The position numbers and the translations under genes are program-made. Shown here one piece after another: positions 9,235 to 16,694 of a stretch of 21,463 bases of DNA. The notes under the pieces were generated by a model. That model did no database searches. It was not told where the DNA came from and worked only from the letters and a program-made list of their open reading frames with translations. Source of the DNA: an uncultured Collinsella sp. GTDB taxonomy: Bacteria > Actinomycetota > Coriobacteriia > Coriobacteriales > Coriobacteriaceae. Every line of letters starts with the position of its first letter. The first letter of the stretch is position 1. The DNA is taken from positions 1 through 21,463 of the forward strand of contig CAAERJ010000049.1 in the NCBI GenBank assembly GCA_900758375.1, in the 5' to 3' direction.

Positions 9235-9391
9235 AAAGTTGAAATAAAGATTCAATCATGCGGCAGGCCCATTTTCGAACTGGCAAACTGAGGATAGCCG
9301 AGCTCTCGATAGCGTAGGAGGCATCTTTGGACGGCCGCCGCGCATGGTCGACGGCATGCCCGCCAGGCAATCGCTCGCCGGCGCCAATCCG
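9235..9391. other. Short intergenic stretch, no recognised feature
   Basis: About 155 nt between the nadA operator and the end of the next minus-strand gene. Short open frames exist on both strands, but none has a ribosome-binding site or a recognisable product. No terminator hairpin was seen for the gene to the right. Confidence 0.3.
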
Positions 9392-9967
9392 CTACAGTGG
9401 AGCAGCCGCCGGGGTCAGCTGCTTGATATAGGCCCACATGCGCTGCTTGGCCGCTTTGTCGGTCAGCGCCGCCTCAAAGCCATCGAGCGCGAGCACGCGG
9501 CGGCCCTGCACATGGGCGATCAGACCGGGCTTGAGCATGGCGGTGTCGAAGTCATCAATCGCCACGAGCATGTCGGCGTAGGTTTCGCGCATGACATCGG
9601 CCGCGCTGTTATCGAGCAGCAGCACCGCCTCGGGGTCCAAGGCCTCAAGCGCCTCGCGGAACAGGTCGCACGGCAGGGCGTGGCCCACCGCCACAGCTCC
9701 GTCGCCTGCGCCGGCAACACTCGCCAGCACACAAAAATCTTCGGGCGCGTAACCGATTGCCCCGAGCGCCTTGCGCAATGCGGCACCATCCGCGCCGGCG
9801 GCAAGTTCGCCGCCCGAACGCTCGGCATCATCCAAATCGCCTTTGACCAGTACGATCGGCGAGCACGCGTTGCCCGCGATACGCACGCCACGGGCCGCAA
9901 GCGATGCAAGCTCCTGCTCGGCCGCCTGGGCGATGGCTTCTTTTTTCTGGCTTTGTGACGTGGGCAT
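9392..9967 (-). CDS. Uncharacterised protein, degenerate uracil-DNA-glycosylase-like fold
   Basis: A 191-aa protein of unassigned function. The order of motifs recalls family 4/5 uracil-DNA glycosylases: a hydrophobic strand SPIVLVKGD (36-44), a helix AALRKALGAIGYAPEDFCVLAS (62-83), C100 followed by LFREALEALDPEAVLLLDNSAADVM (102-126), and a C-terminal TDKAAKQRMWAYIKQL (169-184). The catalytic residues look lost: the GEAPG loop is VKGDLDD, the HPS motif appears as LDG (161-163), and no [4Fe-4S] cysteine pattern is present. If the assignment is right, it is an inactive or repurposed member. I chose ATG at 9967, preceded by GGAGAG; a TATAAT lies about 25 nt further upstream. It is divergent from trxA. 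Confidence 0.7.
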   Translation of the reverse strand: MPTSQSQKKEAIAQAAEQELASLAARGVRIAGNACSPIVLVKGDLDDAERSGGELAAGADGAALRKALGAIGYAPEDFCVLASVAGAGDGAVAVGHALPCDLFREALEALDPEAVLLLDNSAADVMRETYADMLVAIDDFDTAMLKPGLIAHVQGRRVLALDGFEAALTDKAAKQRMWAYIKQLTPAAAPL

Positions 9968-10020
9968 GCGCTCTCCAATCGTTTGCGTGCCCACCATTAT
10001 ATAAAAGAGCCGCCCGCGAG

Positions 10021-10049
10021 TGGTTGCTTTGCGGGCCGCTGGGTATAAG
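10021..10049 (+). promoter_or_regulatory. Possible trxA promoter
   Basis: TATAAG (10044-10049) is a good -10 box. The -35 box at 17-nt spacing, TGGTTG (10021-10026), is weak. The position, about 55 bp upstream of the start codon, fits. Confidence 0.35.
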
Positions 10050-10103
10050 CACGGTCGTACTGAGTTTTACGCGGCCGAGCCGCGTCGCATCATGGAGGTC
10101 ACC

Positions 10104-10424
10104 ATGGCTGACATTAAGCAGATTACCCCCGAGAACTTCGATTCCGTCGTTAGCGACAACCTTCCCGTACTGGTTGATTTTTGGGCGCCCTGGTGCGGGC
10201 CCTGCCGATCGCTCTCGCCCATCGTTGACGAGGTGGCAGACGAGCTGGCCGGCAAGCTGGCTGTAGCCAAGTGCAACGTCGATGACAATCAGGACCTGGC
10301 CATGAAGTTTGGCGTCATGAGCATCCCCACGCTGATTGTCTTTAAGAACGGCGAGGAAATTGACCGCTCGGTCGGCGCGCTGCCCAAGGCAAGGCTGCAG
10401 GCACTGCTGGAGAAGCATCTGTAA
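10104..10424 (+). CDS. trxA: Thioredoxin
   Basis: A 106-aa thioredoxin of standard length. The active site is W30-C31-G-P-C34 (VDFWAPWCGPCR), with the cis-proline at P75 (SIPTLIVF) and the buried Asp in VLVDFW. It reduces protein disulfides in the cytosol with electrons from thioredoxin reductase, which is not in this window. The ATG at 10104 has GGAGGT 5 nt upstream. In-frame ATGs at 10092 and 10020 lie before or within the Shine-Dalgarno sequence and would add residues unlike the family. It appears to be a single-gene unit; the first clear terminator is about 120 nt downstream. Confidence 0.97.
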   Translation: MADIKQITPENFDSVVSDNLPVLVDFWAPWCGPCRSLSPIVDEVADELAGKLAVAKCNVDDNQDLAMKFGVMSIPTLIVFKNGEEIDRSVGALPKARLQALLEKHL

Positions 10425-10545
10425 TACGCTGGTTACATTTTGGCGTCCAGCCGCCGTCCATGAGCGCTTTTGCACCACTCGCCGGACTTCTGGGTGCACC
10501 GCATGCGACCACGGATAGTATGGTAGATACAAACAGCCCCCAGTG
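10425..10545 (+). other. Intergenic region with a possible extended -10 promoter
   Basis: No gene is visible in this stretch. TGGTAGATA (10521-10529) resembles an extended -10 promoter and overlaps a small inverted repeat GTAT-N5-ATAC. If active, it would start a transcript only about 20-50 nt before the terminator at 10546, which makes an attenuated leader for the downstream 82-aa/nikR genes possible. Support is weak. Confidence 0.25.
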
Positions 10546-10585
10546 AACGGGTGCGGGTCAGACGGACTCGCACCCGTTTTCTTAT
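10546..10585 (+). terminator. Rho-independent terminator upstream of the nikR unit
   Basis: A 10-bp perfect stem (10546-10555 with 10569-10578, sequence AACGGGTGCG and its complement) is followed by TTTTCTT. It ends trxA read-through, or acts as an attenuator for the genes that follow. Confidence 0.8.
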
Positions 10586-10655
10586 GCGGTAGCGCCCCGT
10601 GCGGGCGTAGTAGAATCTGAACCACTGGATTGCCCCGAGCATAAGGAGATTTCCC

Positions 10656-10904
10656 ATGCATGACGTCGGAATGAACATGAGCCAGCTTGCCATGAGCGTC
10701 AAGCAGGTCGACGACACCATCGAGCTCGCCCACGAGTGGAGCCATCAGCTGCTGCATGCGACCGAGAATTTTGACATGGAGCGCATTGGCGCCAAGCTCG
10801 AAGCTGCCATGACCGCACTGCACGAGGCGCATGACGCGCTCGAGGGCTACGAGGAAGCCATCGAGGCTGACCACAACTCCGTCGGCTCCGTAAAGCTGGT
10901 GTAG
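10656..10904 (+). CDS. 82-aa protein of unknown function upstream of nikR
   Basis: I do not recognise the family. AAGGAG lies 7 nt before the ATG at 10656, and a TAGAAT at 10611-10616 may be its -10 box. The sequence predicts two to three amphipathic helices and no membrane segment. It is rich in histidine: H2, H26, H30, H34, H56, H59 and H73. H26-E-W-S-H30 fits the HExxH metal-binding pattern. The N-terminus MHD recalls the MHE start of HypA, whose His2 binds nickel, but the HypA zinc cysteines are absent. The stop codon is 1 nt from the nikR start, so both are probably one translationally coupled unit and a role linked to nickel is plausible. Confidence 0.82.
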   Translation: MHDVGMNMSQLAMSVKQVDDTIELAHEWSHQLLHATENFDMERIGAKLEAAMTALHEAHDALEGYEEAIEADHNSVGSVKLV

Positions 10905-10905
10905 G

Positions 10906-11415
10906 GTGTCCGAACACGAACACGAGCACGGCTGCGGGCACGACCGCCGCAACGGCACGGGCGACGAGGCGAGCTGCCGTTGCGGCGGCGGCTCCGAGCT
11001 GGTCCGTTTTTCGGTCACCGCGCCCGATGACCTACTGCGCCGCTTTGACGAGCAGATCGCACGCCGCGGCGACGTGGCCAACCGCTCCGAGGCAGTGCGC
11101 GATTTGATTCGCGCCTCAATCGCCAAAGAGCAAATGCGCACGCCCGATGAGCACGTTATCGGGTCGCTCACCATGATCTACGACCATCACACCGGCGACC
11201 TGACGCGCCGCCTGGACGAGGTGCAGCACGACTACACCGACGAGATCGTATCGACGATGCACGTGCATCTGGATCACCACAACTGTCTGGAGATTCTGGC
11301 GCTCAAGGGTCGCGGCGAGCGCGTCTACGAACTGGCCGACCGCCTGCTGGGCCTGCGCGGCGTTAAGCACGGCGAGCTCACCTGCGCCGCCACCAGGCAA
11401 AGTCTGGGGCTATAG
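10906..11415 (+). CDS. nikR: NikR, nickel-responsive regulator with His/Cys-rich N-terminal tail
   Basis: A 169-aa NikR. The ribbon-helix-helix DNA-binding domain is at about 31-72 (ELVRFSVTAPDDLLRRFDEQ, NRSEAVRDLIR) and the ACT-like nickel domain at about 80-162. Ni(II) ligands can be matched to E. coli NikR H76, H87, H89 and C95 as H108, H119, H121 and C127 (MHVHLDHHNCLEI). The start is a GTG at 10906, one base after the preceding stop. The first 30 residues are an extension not found in typical NikR, with H4, H6, H8, C10, H12, C24 and C26, resembling a metal-binding tail. No E. coli-like GTATGA-N16-TCATAC operator was seen. Targets are probably nickel transport or hydrogenase genes. Confidence 0.94.
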   Translation: MSEHEHEHGCGHDRRNGTGDEASCRCGGGSELVRFSVTAPDDLLRRFDEQIARRGDVANRSEAVRDLIRASIAKEQMRTPDEHVIGSLTMIYDHHTGDLTRRLDEVQHDYTDEIVSTMHVHLDHHNCLEILALKGRGERVYELADRLLGLRGVKHGELTCAATRQSLGL

Positions 11416-11433
11416 CGGGATTTCCCGCAGCGC

Positions 11434-11514
11434 ACCTGCCAAAAAGGGACAGGTTTGTTTTGGCAGGTTTAGAAGTTTTACCTACCAAAATAGACCTGTC
11501 CCTTTTTGGTCGGT
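11434..11514. repeat. Long imperfect palindrome between nikR and hypF
   Basis: Two 35-nt arms (11434-11468 and 11480-11514) match at 30 positions around an 11-nt centre. Each arm carries AAAAAGGGACAGGT and TTTTGG. This is a large hairpin of the kind seen as dispersed REP/MITE-like intergenic repeats. The T runs in the arms could also help terminate nikR transcription. It ends only about 18 nt before the hypF start codon. Confidence 0.85.
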
Positions 11515-11532
11515 TTTGATGAGGGGTGTCAC

Positions 11533-13986
11533 ATGCGGCATGTGCATATTCATGTGACGGGCATTGTGCAGGGCGTTGGCATGCGGCCATTTGTGTATCG
11601 CGAGGCTATGGCGCATGGTATTTGCGGCTGGGTACTCAATGCGGGCGACGGCGTGCACATCGAGGCGCATGCTTCGGTCGAGGCGCTCGACGGCTTTGTC
11701 GCCGCGCTGTCGGAGCACGCGCCTGCCGCGGCCCGCGTTGAGCATATCGCCGTTGCAGACCTGGAGCCCGACGCTTGGGATGCCGACGATGAGCAGGTCT
11801 TTCGTATCGTAGCGTCGCAGGATCAGACCGTGCACACGACGCTCATCTCCCCCGATATCGCCACCTGTGACGACTGCCTGCGCGAACTGTTCGACCCCGC
11901 CGACCGACGCTATCACTACCCCTTTATCAACTGCACTAACTGCGGCCCACGCTTTACCATCATCCGATCGCTGCCTTATGACCGAGCGGCCACGTCGATG
12001 GATTGCTTTCCCATGTGCCCCGAGTGTGCCGCAGAGTATGGCGACCTGCTTGACCGGCGCTTTCATGCGCAGCCCGATGCCTGCTTTGATTGCGGGCCGC
12101 ATATTACCTGGCGCGAGGCAGAGGGCGACATGGAGCTCGAAGGCTCGGGGGCGACGCCAGCCGTCGGCAGCACGCGCGAAACCAGCGATGCTATTATTGA
12201 CCGCTGTGTCGAGTTGCTGGCCAGCGGCGGTATTGTCGCCATCAAGGGCCTGGGCGGATTCCATCTGGCTTGCAACGCCGCCAACGAGCAGGCAGTGGTC
12301 GAGCTGCGCCGTCGCAAGCGCCGCAGCAACAAGCCGCTTGCCGTTATGGTGCGCAGCCTTGCCGATACTGAACGCCTGTGCCATGTCGATGATGCCGAGC
12401 GCGACTTGCTAACCGGTAGCATCCGCCCCATCGTGCTGTTGCGCCGGCGTGCTGTTGGCGAGGGAGATTCCCCCGACGCCCTTACACTCGCGCCATCCGT
12501 CGCGCACGACCTTCCCGAGCTCGGCGTCATGCTCCCCTACACCCCGCTTCAGCATCTGTTGCTTGCCGCGGCAGAAGCCCGCGGTATGCACGCGCTCGTC
12601 ATGACCAGCGGAAACCTGAGCGAAGAACCCATCGAGACCGACGATGACCTTGCCTGGGAACACCTCGTTGCCGCCGGCATTGCCGACGCGTTGCTCGGCA
12701 ATGACCGCGCGATTCTGTCGCGCTACGACGACTCCGTGGTACGCGTGGTCGACGGCGACGTCATGCCCGTGCGTCGCGCACGCGGATATGCGCCGCAGCC
12801 TCTGTCGTTGCCGGCGCTCAACGGTGCTCCGCCCTGCGTGCTCGCCTGCGGGCCACAACAAAAGGCAACGATTGCGCTCACGCGTGAAGGGACGAACGGC
12901 GAGGCAACCTGTTTTGTGTCGCAGCATATCGGCGATGTTGAAAACGGCGGGACCTTCGATGCCTGGAACGCCGCGCGCACGCGCTTGGAAGATCTCTTTG
13001 ACTTGGCGCCCGCCGCCTTGGCCTGCGATCTACACCCCAGCTATCTATCGAGCCAGTGGGCGCGCGAGCAGGCGCGAAAATGCAATCTGCCGCTCGTTGA
13101 GGTGCAGCACCATCATGCGCATATCGCGAGCGTAATGGCCGAGGCTATCGTCGCGGACCAGCTTACAACCGACGCGCGCATCCTTGGCATCGCCTTTGAC
13201 GGCACCGGCGCCGGCACCGATGGGACCATTTGGGGCGGCGAGTTTCTTGTTGCCAGCCTTGGCGGCTTTGAGCGCGCCGCGCATTTGCGCACTTGGGCAC
13301 TCCCCGGCGGGGCGGCCTCCGTGCGTGACGCCCGCCGCAACGCCTTTGCCCTGCTCAGCGAGCTCGGCCTGCTTGAACACCAGGGGGCCGAGCGACTCTT
13401 GGGCGGCCTAGACGAGCAAACACGTAGCGTGACGGCAACGATGATCGAACGTGGCATCAACAGCCCGCGCACCAGCAGTATGGGTCGCTTGTTTGATGCC
13501 GCAGCCGCGATCCTGGGCATTTGCGGCCAGGCGACCTACGAGGGTGAACCCGCCATCGAGCTTGAGGCCGCCGCCTGGCGCGCGGTCGGCGGTAAGACCG
13601 TTCGTCTCGACGGCAATCATGCAGGCGTATTCACGTCTGCCGACGACTCCCCCATCTTGGACCTCCAACCGCTCATCGAAGCTCTTCTGAATGGAATCGA
13701 GGCAGGCGCGCCGGCCGACAGGCTCGCCCTCGGGTTTCACATCGCCATTACGCACGCTACGACCCACATCGCAAGCGAGATCTGCGCCCGTGAAGGCCTC
13801 GACACCGTCGCGCTCTCGGGCGGCGTGTTCATGAACCGACTTTTGCTCCAGCTCCTCACCCGTGAGCTCAAAAGCGTGGGTCTCACTGTCTTGGTTCCCC
13901 ACTCCGTGCCCGTCAACGACGGCTGCATCGCCTACGGTCAGGCCGCCATCGCTCGCGCTCTCCTCGCGCAGACAGCATCGCGATAG
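11533..13986 (+). CDS. hypF: HypF, carbamoyltransferase for [NiFe]-hydrogenase cyanide ligand synthesis
   Basis: An 817-aa HypF that uses carbamoyl phosphate and ATP to make the carbamoyl adenylate passed to the HypE C-terminal cysteine. Domains in order: acylphosphatase (1-92, GIVQGVGMRPFVYR); two zinc fingers C112-x2-C115-x18-C134-x2-C137 and C162-x2-C165-x18-C184-x2-C187; a YrdC-like domain (GGIVAIKGLGGFHLACNA, KRRSNKPLAVM, VMTSGNLSEEPI); and a Kae1-like carbamoyltransferase domain (VQHHHAHIASVM, AFDGTGAGTDGTIWGGEFL, LSGGVFMNRLL). All parts are intact. ATG at 11533 has GAGGGG upstream; an upstream in-frame GTG at 11506 lies inside the palindrome. It is followed by hypC, hypD and hypE on the same strand. 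Confidence 0.97.
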   Translation: MRHVHIHVTGIVQGVGMRPFVYREAMAHGICGWVLNAGDGVHIEAHASVEALDGFVAALSEHAPAAARVEHIAVADLEPDAWDADDEQVFRIVASQDQTVHTTLISPDIATCDDCLRELFDPADRRYHYPFINCTNCGPRFTIIRSLPYDRAATSMDCFPMCPECAAEYGDLLDRRFHAQPDACFDCGPHITWREAEGDMELEGSGATPAVGSTRETSDAIIDRCVELLASGGIVAIKGLGGFHLACNAANEQAVVELRRRKRRSNKPLAVMVRSLADTERLCHVDDAERDLLTGSIRPIVLLRRRAVGEGDSPDALTLAPSVAHDLPELGVMLPYTPLQHLLLAAAEARGMHALVMTSGNLSEEPIETDDDLAWEHLVAAGIADALLGNDRAILSRYDDSVVRVVDGDVMPVRRARGYAPQPLSLPALNGAPPCVLACGPQQKATIALTREGTNGEATCFVSQHIGDVENGGTFDAWNAARTRLEDLFDLAPAALACDLHPSYLSSQWAREQARKCNLPLVEVQHHHAHIASVMAEAIVADQLTTDARILGIAFDGTGAGTDGTIWGGEFLVASLGGFERAAHLRTWALPGGAASVRDARRNAFALLSELGLLEHQGAERLLGGLDEQTRSVTATMIERGINSPRTSSMGRLFDAAAAILGICGQATYEGEPAIELEAAAWRAVGGKTVRLDGNHAGVFTSADDSPILDLQPLIEALLNGIEAGAPADRLALGFHIAITHATTHIASEICAREGLDTVALSGGVFMNRLLLQLLTRELKSVGLTVLVPHSVPVNDGCIAYGQAAIARALLAQTASR

Positions 13987-14031
13987 GCGTTTTTCCAGCC
14001 TGCGTGCCACCGTCTCACAGGTGTAACGCGT

Positions 14032-14060
14032 TTGCTCGTGACTCCCGCGAGCGCTACCAT
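14032..14060 (+). promoter_or_regulatory. Predicted hypC-hypD-hypE promoter
   Basis: TTGCTC (14032-14037), a 17-nt spacer and TACCAT (14055-14060) form a reasonable promoter about 55 bp before hypC. An inverted repeat TACCATCA-AC-TGATGGGTA (one bulge, 14055-14073) overlaps the -10 and could be an operator. Confidence 0.5.
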
Positions 14061-14115
14061 CAACTGATGGGTAATTAGGCGCCTATCCAGCGCAAAACGT
14101 ATAAAGGGGAACATT

Positions 14116-14376
14116 ATGTGCCTTGCCGTTCCCGGTAAAGTGGTCAAACGCGACGACGACCTTAAGGCGACCGTCGACATGATGGGCATCGAGCGCCCCG
14201 TTTCGCTGCGCCTCGTGCCGACGGCACAGGTAGGCGACTATATTCTCGTGCACGCCGGCTTTGGCATTCAGATTGTCGACGAGCAGGAGGCCCAAGAGAC
14301 CCTCGAGCTCGTCAATACTATGACCGAGCTGGCCAAAGAGGATCAACTCGCCACCAACCCGGTCGAGGCATACTAG
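14116..14376 (+). CDS. hypC: HypC, hydrogenase maturation chaperone
   Basis: An 86-aa member of the HypC/HybG/HupF family. The N-terminus MCLAVPGKV has the essential Cys2, exposed after methionine removal, that holds the Fe(CN)2CO unit between HypD and the hydrogenase large subunit. The beta-barrel core GDYILVHAGFGIQIVDEQEA is the family C-terminal motif. AAAGGGG precedes the ATG. The stop overlaps the hypD GTG start by one base. Confidence 0.97.
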   Translation: MCLAVPGKVVKRDDDLKATVDMMGIERPVSLRLVPTAQVGDYILVHAGFGIQIVDEQEAQETLELVNTMTELAKEDQLATNPVEAY

Positions 14377-15488
14377 TGGCGGCGACGCAGCCGGCTCGCT
14401 CCGGTATCGACTTTTCGGTATTTCGCGATTCCAAGCTGGCCCGCGAGCTCATCGAACGCATCCGTGAACTCGTCGGCGACCGCACCATCAACCTTATGGA
14501 AGTCTGCGGTACGCATACCGTGAGCATTGGCCGCTATGGCTTTCGCTCCATTATGCCGACGGGACTCAAACTGCTGAGCGGCCCGGGGTGCCCCGTTTGC
14601 GTCACCGCCAACCGTGACATCGATCACGCAATCGCGCTTTCCAACATGGACGGCGCCATCATCACCACCTTTGGCGACATGATGCGCGTGCCCGGATCGT
14701 CCACCTCGCTTGCCGCGCAAAAGGCGGCGGGGCGCGACATCCGCATCGTTTACTCTCCGCTCGACGCACTCGACATTGCCGAGCAAAATCCCGAACGCCC
14801 GGTTATCTTTATGGGCGTCGGCTTTGAGACCACAACGCCCACCATTGCCGCCGCCATCCTGGAGGCCGACGCGCGCGGGCTCCAGAACTTCTCGGTCTAC
14901 TGTGCTCACAAGACCACGCCGCCGGCTCTGCGCGCGATCTCCAACGACCCCGAGACGACCATCGACGGCTTTATCCTGCCTGGTCACGTCGCTACCATCA
15001 CAGGCCTGGCACCCTTTGGGTTTTTGGTCGATGAGTTCGAGACCCCGGGCGTGGTCACCGGGTTTGAGCCGGTCGATATCTTGCAGGGCATCTGCATGCT
15101 GGTCCAGATGGTTGTCGAAGGCAGGCCGGCGATCGACAACGCCTACCGCCGCGGCGTCAATGCAGACGGCAATCCCGTAGCACGCCAGCTGGTCGAGCAG
15201 GTGTTTGAGCCATGCGGCACCACGTGGCGCGGGCTGGGACCGATTGCCAATTCGGGTCTTTCCATCCGACCCGAATTCGCGCGCTTTGATGCCGGCGCCC
15301 GCTTTGACGTGCCCATTGAACCGACGGTTGAGCCACGCGGATGCCGCTGCGGCGACGTGCTGCGCGGGGCCATTACGCCGAACAGCTGCCCGCTCTTTGG
15401 CCGCACCTGCACGCCCGAGCACCCCGTCGGACCGTGCATGGTGAGCTCCGAGGGCAGCTGCGCGGCGTACTACCGCTACCGTAACTAG
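14376..15488 (+). CDS. hypD: HypD, Fe-S scaffold for Fe(CN)2CO assembly
   Basis: A 370-aa HypD, which with HypC assembles the iron site carrying CO and two cyanides. The signature motifs are present: MEVCGTHT (41-48), SGPGCPVCVT (68-77), GVGFETTTPT, and a C-terminal cysteine cluster (GCRCGDVLRG, CPLFGRTCTPEHPVGPCMVSSEGSCAAYY) that ligates the [4Fe-4S] cluster. It starts at GTG 14376, overlapping the hypC stop (TAGTG), which implies translational coupling. The length is normal. Confidence 0.97.
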   Translation: MAATQPARSGIDFSVFRDSKLARELIERIRELVGDRTINLMEVCGTHTVSIGRYGFRSIMPTGLKLLSGPGCPVCVTANRDIDHAIALSNMDGAIITTFGDMMRVPGSSTSLAAQKAAGRDIRIVYSPLDALDIAEQNPERPVIFMGVGFETTTPTIAAAILEADARGLQNFSVYCAHKTTPPALRAISNDPETTIDGFILPGHVATITGLAPFGFLVDEFETPGVVTGFEPVDILQGICMLVQMVVEGRPAIDNAYRRGVNADGNPVARQLVEQVFEPCGTTWRGLGPIANSGLSIRPEFARFDAGARFDVPIEPTVEPRGCRCGDVLRGAITPNSCPLFGRTCTPEHPVGPCMVSSEGSCAAYYRYRN

Positions 15489-15536
15489 CCTGGACGCACC
15501 CGCACACTGGCACCACCCACGATTGGAGTTTTGGAT

Positions 15537-16571
15537 ATGTCCCATAGCATCACCGATAGCACCGTCCTGTTGGGCCACGGCTCTGGCGGTCAGATGATGA
15601 AACGCATCATCGATGAGGTCTTTTTGGATGCCTTTGGGTCGCCCGAGCTGCTCGAGGGCAACGACGCCGGCGTCGCCGCGCTGCCCGCGAGCGGGCGCAT
15701 CGCCATGTCGACCGACAGCTTTGTAGTCTCGCCGCAGTTCTTCCCCGGTGGCAACATCGGCCGCCTTGCCGTGTGCGGAACCGTCAACGACGTCGCGACC
15801 TCGGGCGCCAACGTGCGCTACCTGTCGTGCGGCTTTATCCTCGAAGAGGGCTATCCCATGGATAAGCTCCGCCAGATTGTGCAGACCATGGCCGAGACGG
15901 CGCGCGAGGCGGGCGTGTCCATAATCACGGGCGACACCAAGGTGGTCGAGCGCGGCGGGGCCGACGGCGTCTATATCAATACCGCCGGCGTGGGCGAGGT
16001 TCCCACGGGCGTGGCGCTCAGCGGCGCCAACTGCCGCCCCGGCGACGTCATCCTGGTGTCGGGCACACTGGGCGACCACGGTATCGCCATCATGAGCCAG
16101 CGCGAGGGTTTGGCCTTTTCGAGCACGATAGAAAGCGACGCCGCGCCGCTCAACCACCTGATTGCCGACGTTCTGGCCGCAGCGCCCGGCACGCGTTGCT
16201 TTCGCGACCCCACGCGCGGTGGCCTGGCGTCCACGCTCAACGAGTTTGCCCAGGCAAGCGGTGTTGCCATGGAGGTTGACGAGGATGCCGTGCCCGTGCG
16301 TCCCGACGTGCAGGCCGCCTGCGAGATGCTCGGCTACGATGTGCTGCAGGTGGCAAACGAGGGCAAGATGGTCGCCGTGGTGCCGGCCGAGCAAGCCGAT
16401 GCCGCGCTGAGCGCCATGCGCGCCGCCCGCTACGGCGAGAATGCCGCCATCATCGGTCGCGTGCTGCCGCTTGCCGAGGGCTCCCGTCCCGCCGTGCGCG
16501 TGCGCACCGGCTGGGGCTCGACCCGCATCCTCGACATGCTCGTGGGAGAGCAGCTGCCGAGAATTTGCTAG
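15537..16571 (+). CDS. hypE: HypE, carbamoyl dehydratase making thiocyanate/cyanide ligand
   Basis: A 344-aa PurM-like ATPase. It dehydrates the carbamoyl group placed by HypF on its C-terminal cysteine to a thiocyanate, then passes cyanide to HypC-HypD. The N-terminal LLGHGSGGQMMKRII is the family start motif, followed by NDAGVAALPASGRIAMSTDSFVVSPQFFPGGNIG. The protein ends in LPRIC with the catalytic Cys344 intact. ATG at 15537 has GGAG upstream at about 8 nt; a TTG at 15531 would be too close. It is the last hyp gene here. Confidence 0.97.
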   Translation: MSHSITDSTVLLGHGSGGQMMKRIIDEVFLDAFGSPELLEGNDAGVAALPASGRIAMSTDSFVVSPQFFPGGNIGRLAVCGTVNDVATSGANVRYLSCGFILEEGYPMDKLRQIVQTMAETAREAGVSIITGDTKVVERGGADGVYINTAGVGEVPTGVALSGANCRPGDVILVSGTLGDHGIAIMSQREGLAFSSTIESDAAPLNHLIADVLAAAPGTRCFRDPTRGGLASTLNEFAQASGVAMEVDEDAVPVRPDVQAACEMLGYDVLQVANEGKMVAVVPAEQADAALSAMRAARYGENAAIIGRVLPLAEGSRPAVRVRTGWGSTRILDMLVGEQLPRIC

Positions 16572-16599
16572 GGCGGAACCGCACGGTCGGCGCGATGCG

Positions 16600-16633
16600 G
16601 CTTGGTATCCCTGGAGATGTTCAGATTCCAAGC
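16600..16633. other. Hairpin between hypE and the HAD phosphatase gene
   Basis: Arms 16600-16609 (GCTTGGTATC) and 16624-16633 (GATTCCAAGC) pair with one mismatch around a 14-nt loop. There is no T tract, so it is not a typical terminator. It may be a leader structure or partial terminator for hypE. Confidence 0.4.
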
Positions 16634-16694
16634 ACGCCCAACGCGGAAGCCCAGTATTATGAGGTGCGTTTTAAATCCAATGACGGGAGCTTTC

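Noticed and set aside
9252..9437. A 61-aa open frame on minus after the UDG-like gene
   Set aside because: It overlaps the 3' end of that gene, lacks a ribosome-binding site and has no recognisable product.
9828..11174. A 448-codon open frame on minus across trxA, the 82-aa gene and nikR
   Set aside because: It is antisense to several supported genes and to a terminator; composition is that of a shadow frame.
11533..11800. A separate acylphosphatase gene at the start of hypF
   Set aside because: The acylphosphatase-like region is continuous and in frame with the HypF zinc-finger, YrdC and carbamoyltransferase domains.
14373..16631. A 752-codon open frame on minus, antisense to hypD and hypE
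   Set aside because: It mirrors two intact conserved genes, has low-complexity Arg/His/Gly-rich composition and no recognisable domain; it results from high-GC codon bias.
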